From Fodinibius sp036381435 (GTDB lineage Bacteria; Bacteroidota; Rhodothermia; Balneolales; Balneolaceae), in assembly GCA_036381435.1 (NCBI GenBank), contig DASVCW010000039.1, positions 62,001 to 126,000 of the forward strand: a DNA stretch of 64,000 nucleotides. The letters run 5' to 3'. Positions within the stretch are counted from its first letter, which is position 1. Each line of letters starts with the position of its first letter. Position numbers and translations under genes: made by a program. Below are positions 63,137 to 64,000 of the stretch, in pieces. Below the pieces are notes generated by a model. It was not told where the DNA came from. It worked only from the letters and a program-made list of their open reading frames with translations, and did not search any database.

Positions 63137-63553
63137 ATGAGACTACTTGGAAAAATAAATTTCACCTTTGTAATGGCATTTCTCGGCTTAGTTTTCGTTG
63201 CATCACCCGCAGTTGCCCAAGATTGTGAATTTGACAACTGGGACGTAAATAATGACGACTATCTCGATGAAGAAGAATTCTATGACGCTTATGACGAAGT
63301 CGGTTATTATGACGAATGGGATAGCGACGACGATGATTCTTTGTCCGAAACAGAATGGGAAATGGCCGCCGATGAACATCTTGGCGCTTACGATTCCGGT
63401 AAGTTTTCTGACTGGGACACTGACGGAAATGGAATGATTTCTGAACCTGAGCTTCAGGAAGGCCTCTTCGAATTAATAGATCAGGATAGTAACGGTCAAA
63501 TCGGAGGAGATGACTGGAGCCTCTTTGGCAGTGATAACGGCATTTTTTGCTAA
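63137..63553 (+). CDS. EF-hand secreted protein 4
   Basis: Using the ATG at 63137, which gives the same start as protein 3 (MRLLGKINFTF compared with MELLGRINFTF), the product has 138 residues; an upstream start at 63074 would overlap the previous gene. The signal ends SPAVAQ. Four EF-like loops follow, with the third (DTDGNGMISEPE) canonical and the fourth (DQDSNGQIGGDD) good apart from the last position. It has the same N- and C-terminal cysteines (QDC and IFC) as protein 3. Confidence 0.88.
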   Translation: MRLLGKINFTFVMAFLGLVFVASPAVAQDCEFDNWDVNNDDYLDEEEFYDAYDEVGYYDEWDSDDDDSLSETEWEMAADEHLGAYDSGKFSDWDTDGNGMISEPELQEGLFELIDQDSNGQIGGDDWSLFGSDNGIFC

Positions 63554-63582
63554 AAAGATGAAACCTCCTTTGGATCAGACCT

Positions 63583-63625
63583 GGCAGTGTTCCGGTATTT
63601 TTCCGGTTCCTGTCAGCGTCTTTTA
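63583..63625. repeat. Family-3 repeat, copy 4 (partial)
   Basis: ACCTGGCAGTGTTCCGG and CCGGTTCCTGTCAGCG form an inverted pair, as in copies 2 and 3. It lies just after EF-hand gene 4. The rest of the 63554-63953 gap holds an AGCCCTCTGA/TCAGTCGGGCT hairpin at 63772-63796 and otherwise AT-rich sequence that should contain the adk promoter. Confidence 0.65.
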
Positions 63626-63771
63626 TCAACTTAGAACAGAAGTAGCAGAGCGCTGTAATAGTTGAAAGATCTTCTTTAAGCAATAACATTACTTTAATAC
63701 TTCTTATTCATAGCTGATGATGAATCATCCGCCTAAAGACTGTACGCTTGTTTAAATAAGCTTCACTTTTT

Positions 63772-63796
63772 AGCCCTCTGATTTATCAGTCGGGCT
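63772..63796. terminator. Hairpin in the EF-hand 4 to adk spacer
   Basis: AGCCC-CTGA and TCAG-GGGCT pair around TTTA with small bulges. It may terminate the EF-hand transcript; no clear T-run follows. Confidence 0.4.
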
Positions 63797-63953
63797 TAAA
63801 TTCAGAAGCCCCGGCGGGCCTGGTTTAATTTTCAAGCCCCTTTTAAATTAATTCCTTCTTATTCTTCCCTTTTCGCTTTGTATCTGCCTGCTGATTGCGG
63901 TATTTTTAACACACCAATTATTTGAGTAATCAGCTAACAATACAATTTTTATT

Positions 63954-64000
63954 ATGCGCATCATTATCTTCGGTCCGCCGGGAGCCGGAAAAGGAACACA
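63954..64000 (+). CDS. adk: Adenylate kinase, N-terminal part (cut by window end)
   Basis: The last 47 bases encode MRIIIFGPPGAGKGT, the glycine-rich P-loop start of adenylate kinase, which balances AMP, ADP and ATP. The gene continues beyond the window. It is preceded by a 400-bp gap after the last EF-hand gene. Confidence 0.93.
   Translation, partial: MRIIIFGPPGAGKGT

Overview
The window looks like a chromosomal segment of a bacterium of the Bacteroidota/Balneolota group, probably near Balneolaceae (inference from gene content, not a database match). Supporting signs are a SusC/SusD pair, several TonB-dependent receptors with carboxypeptidase-regulatory N-termini, the order rpmB-rpmG-DUF4295, few Shine-Dalgarno sequences, and a promoter of the Bacteroidota type (TTTG / TAnnTTTG) before tRNA-Asp. 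The window is mostly core genome. It opens close to a possible integron-like cassette boundary and ends inside the first codons of adenylate kinase.

Layout. 1-10 kb: a lipoprotein gene bracketed by a 13-bp inverted repeat, an alpha-oxoamine synthase, uvrA, two paralogous beta-propeller lipoproteins and an NlpC/P60 peptidase. 10-15 kb: an ABC exporter made of two paralogous long permeases and one ATPase, then a TerB-like protein. 15-25 kb: free-methionine-sulfoxide reductase, MarC, coaX, ruvC, ruvA, a PhoB/PhoR-like pair, a mannose-1-phosphate guanylyltransferase and small enzymes. 25-33 kb: a metallo-beta-lactamase-fold hydrolase with a coupled small gene, a glutathione peroxidase, tRNA-Asp, and a siderophore-type TonB receptor with a PepSY membrane protein. 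This uptake cassette lies between an intact response-regulator gene and a decayed copy of the same gene. 33-48 kb: mnmG and rsmG with three parS-type centromere sites, a WYL regulator, gyrA and gyrB, ribosomal proteins L28 and L33 with DUF4295, yqeY, cvpA, tyrS, an IVP-type four-helix bundle gene and exoA. This part is probably origin-proximal. 48-64 kb: a MarR regulator, a LolC/E-type permease, a second TonB receptor, a SusC/SusD/BNR-propeller locus and a tandem family of four secreted EF-hand proteins.

A strong theme is the density of short dispersed intergenic repeats in at least six families: a GGGGG-rich palindrome in nine copies, a roughly 230-bp REP-like element in two copies, a CCTGTAAGCG/CTGACAG element in four copies around the susCD and EF-hand genes, a CCACGGAAGCAC...GTGTTTTAGTGGC inverted-repeat element whose right end sits just before start codons in three copies, a GTGAGAAGCAAGAAG element at gene ends, and degenerate CACGAAG/GCAGAG elements. 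They explain most intergenic DNA.

The most interesting items are the parS cluster written into rsmG, the EF-hand gene array, the duplicated response-regulator remnant flanking the iron-uptake cassette, an orphan terminator before ruvC that may end a small RNA, and the possible cassette boundary at the left edge. All repeat alignments, domain names and start choices were made by eye.
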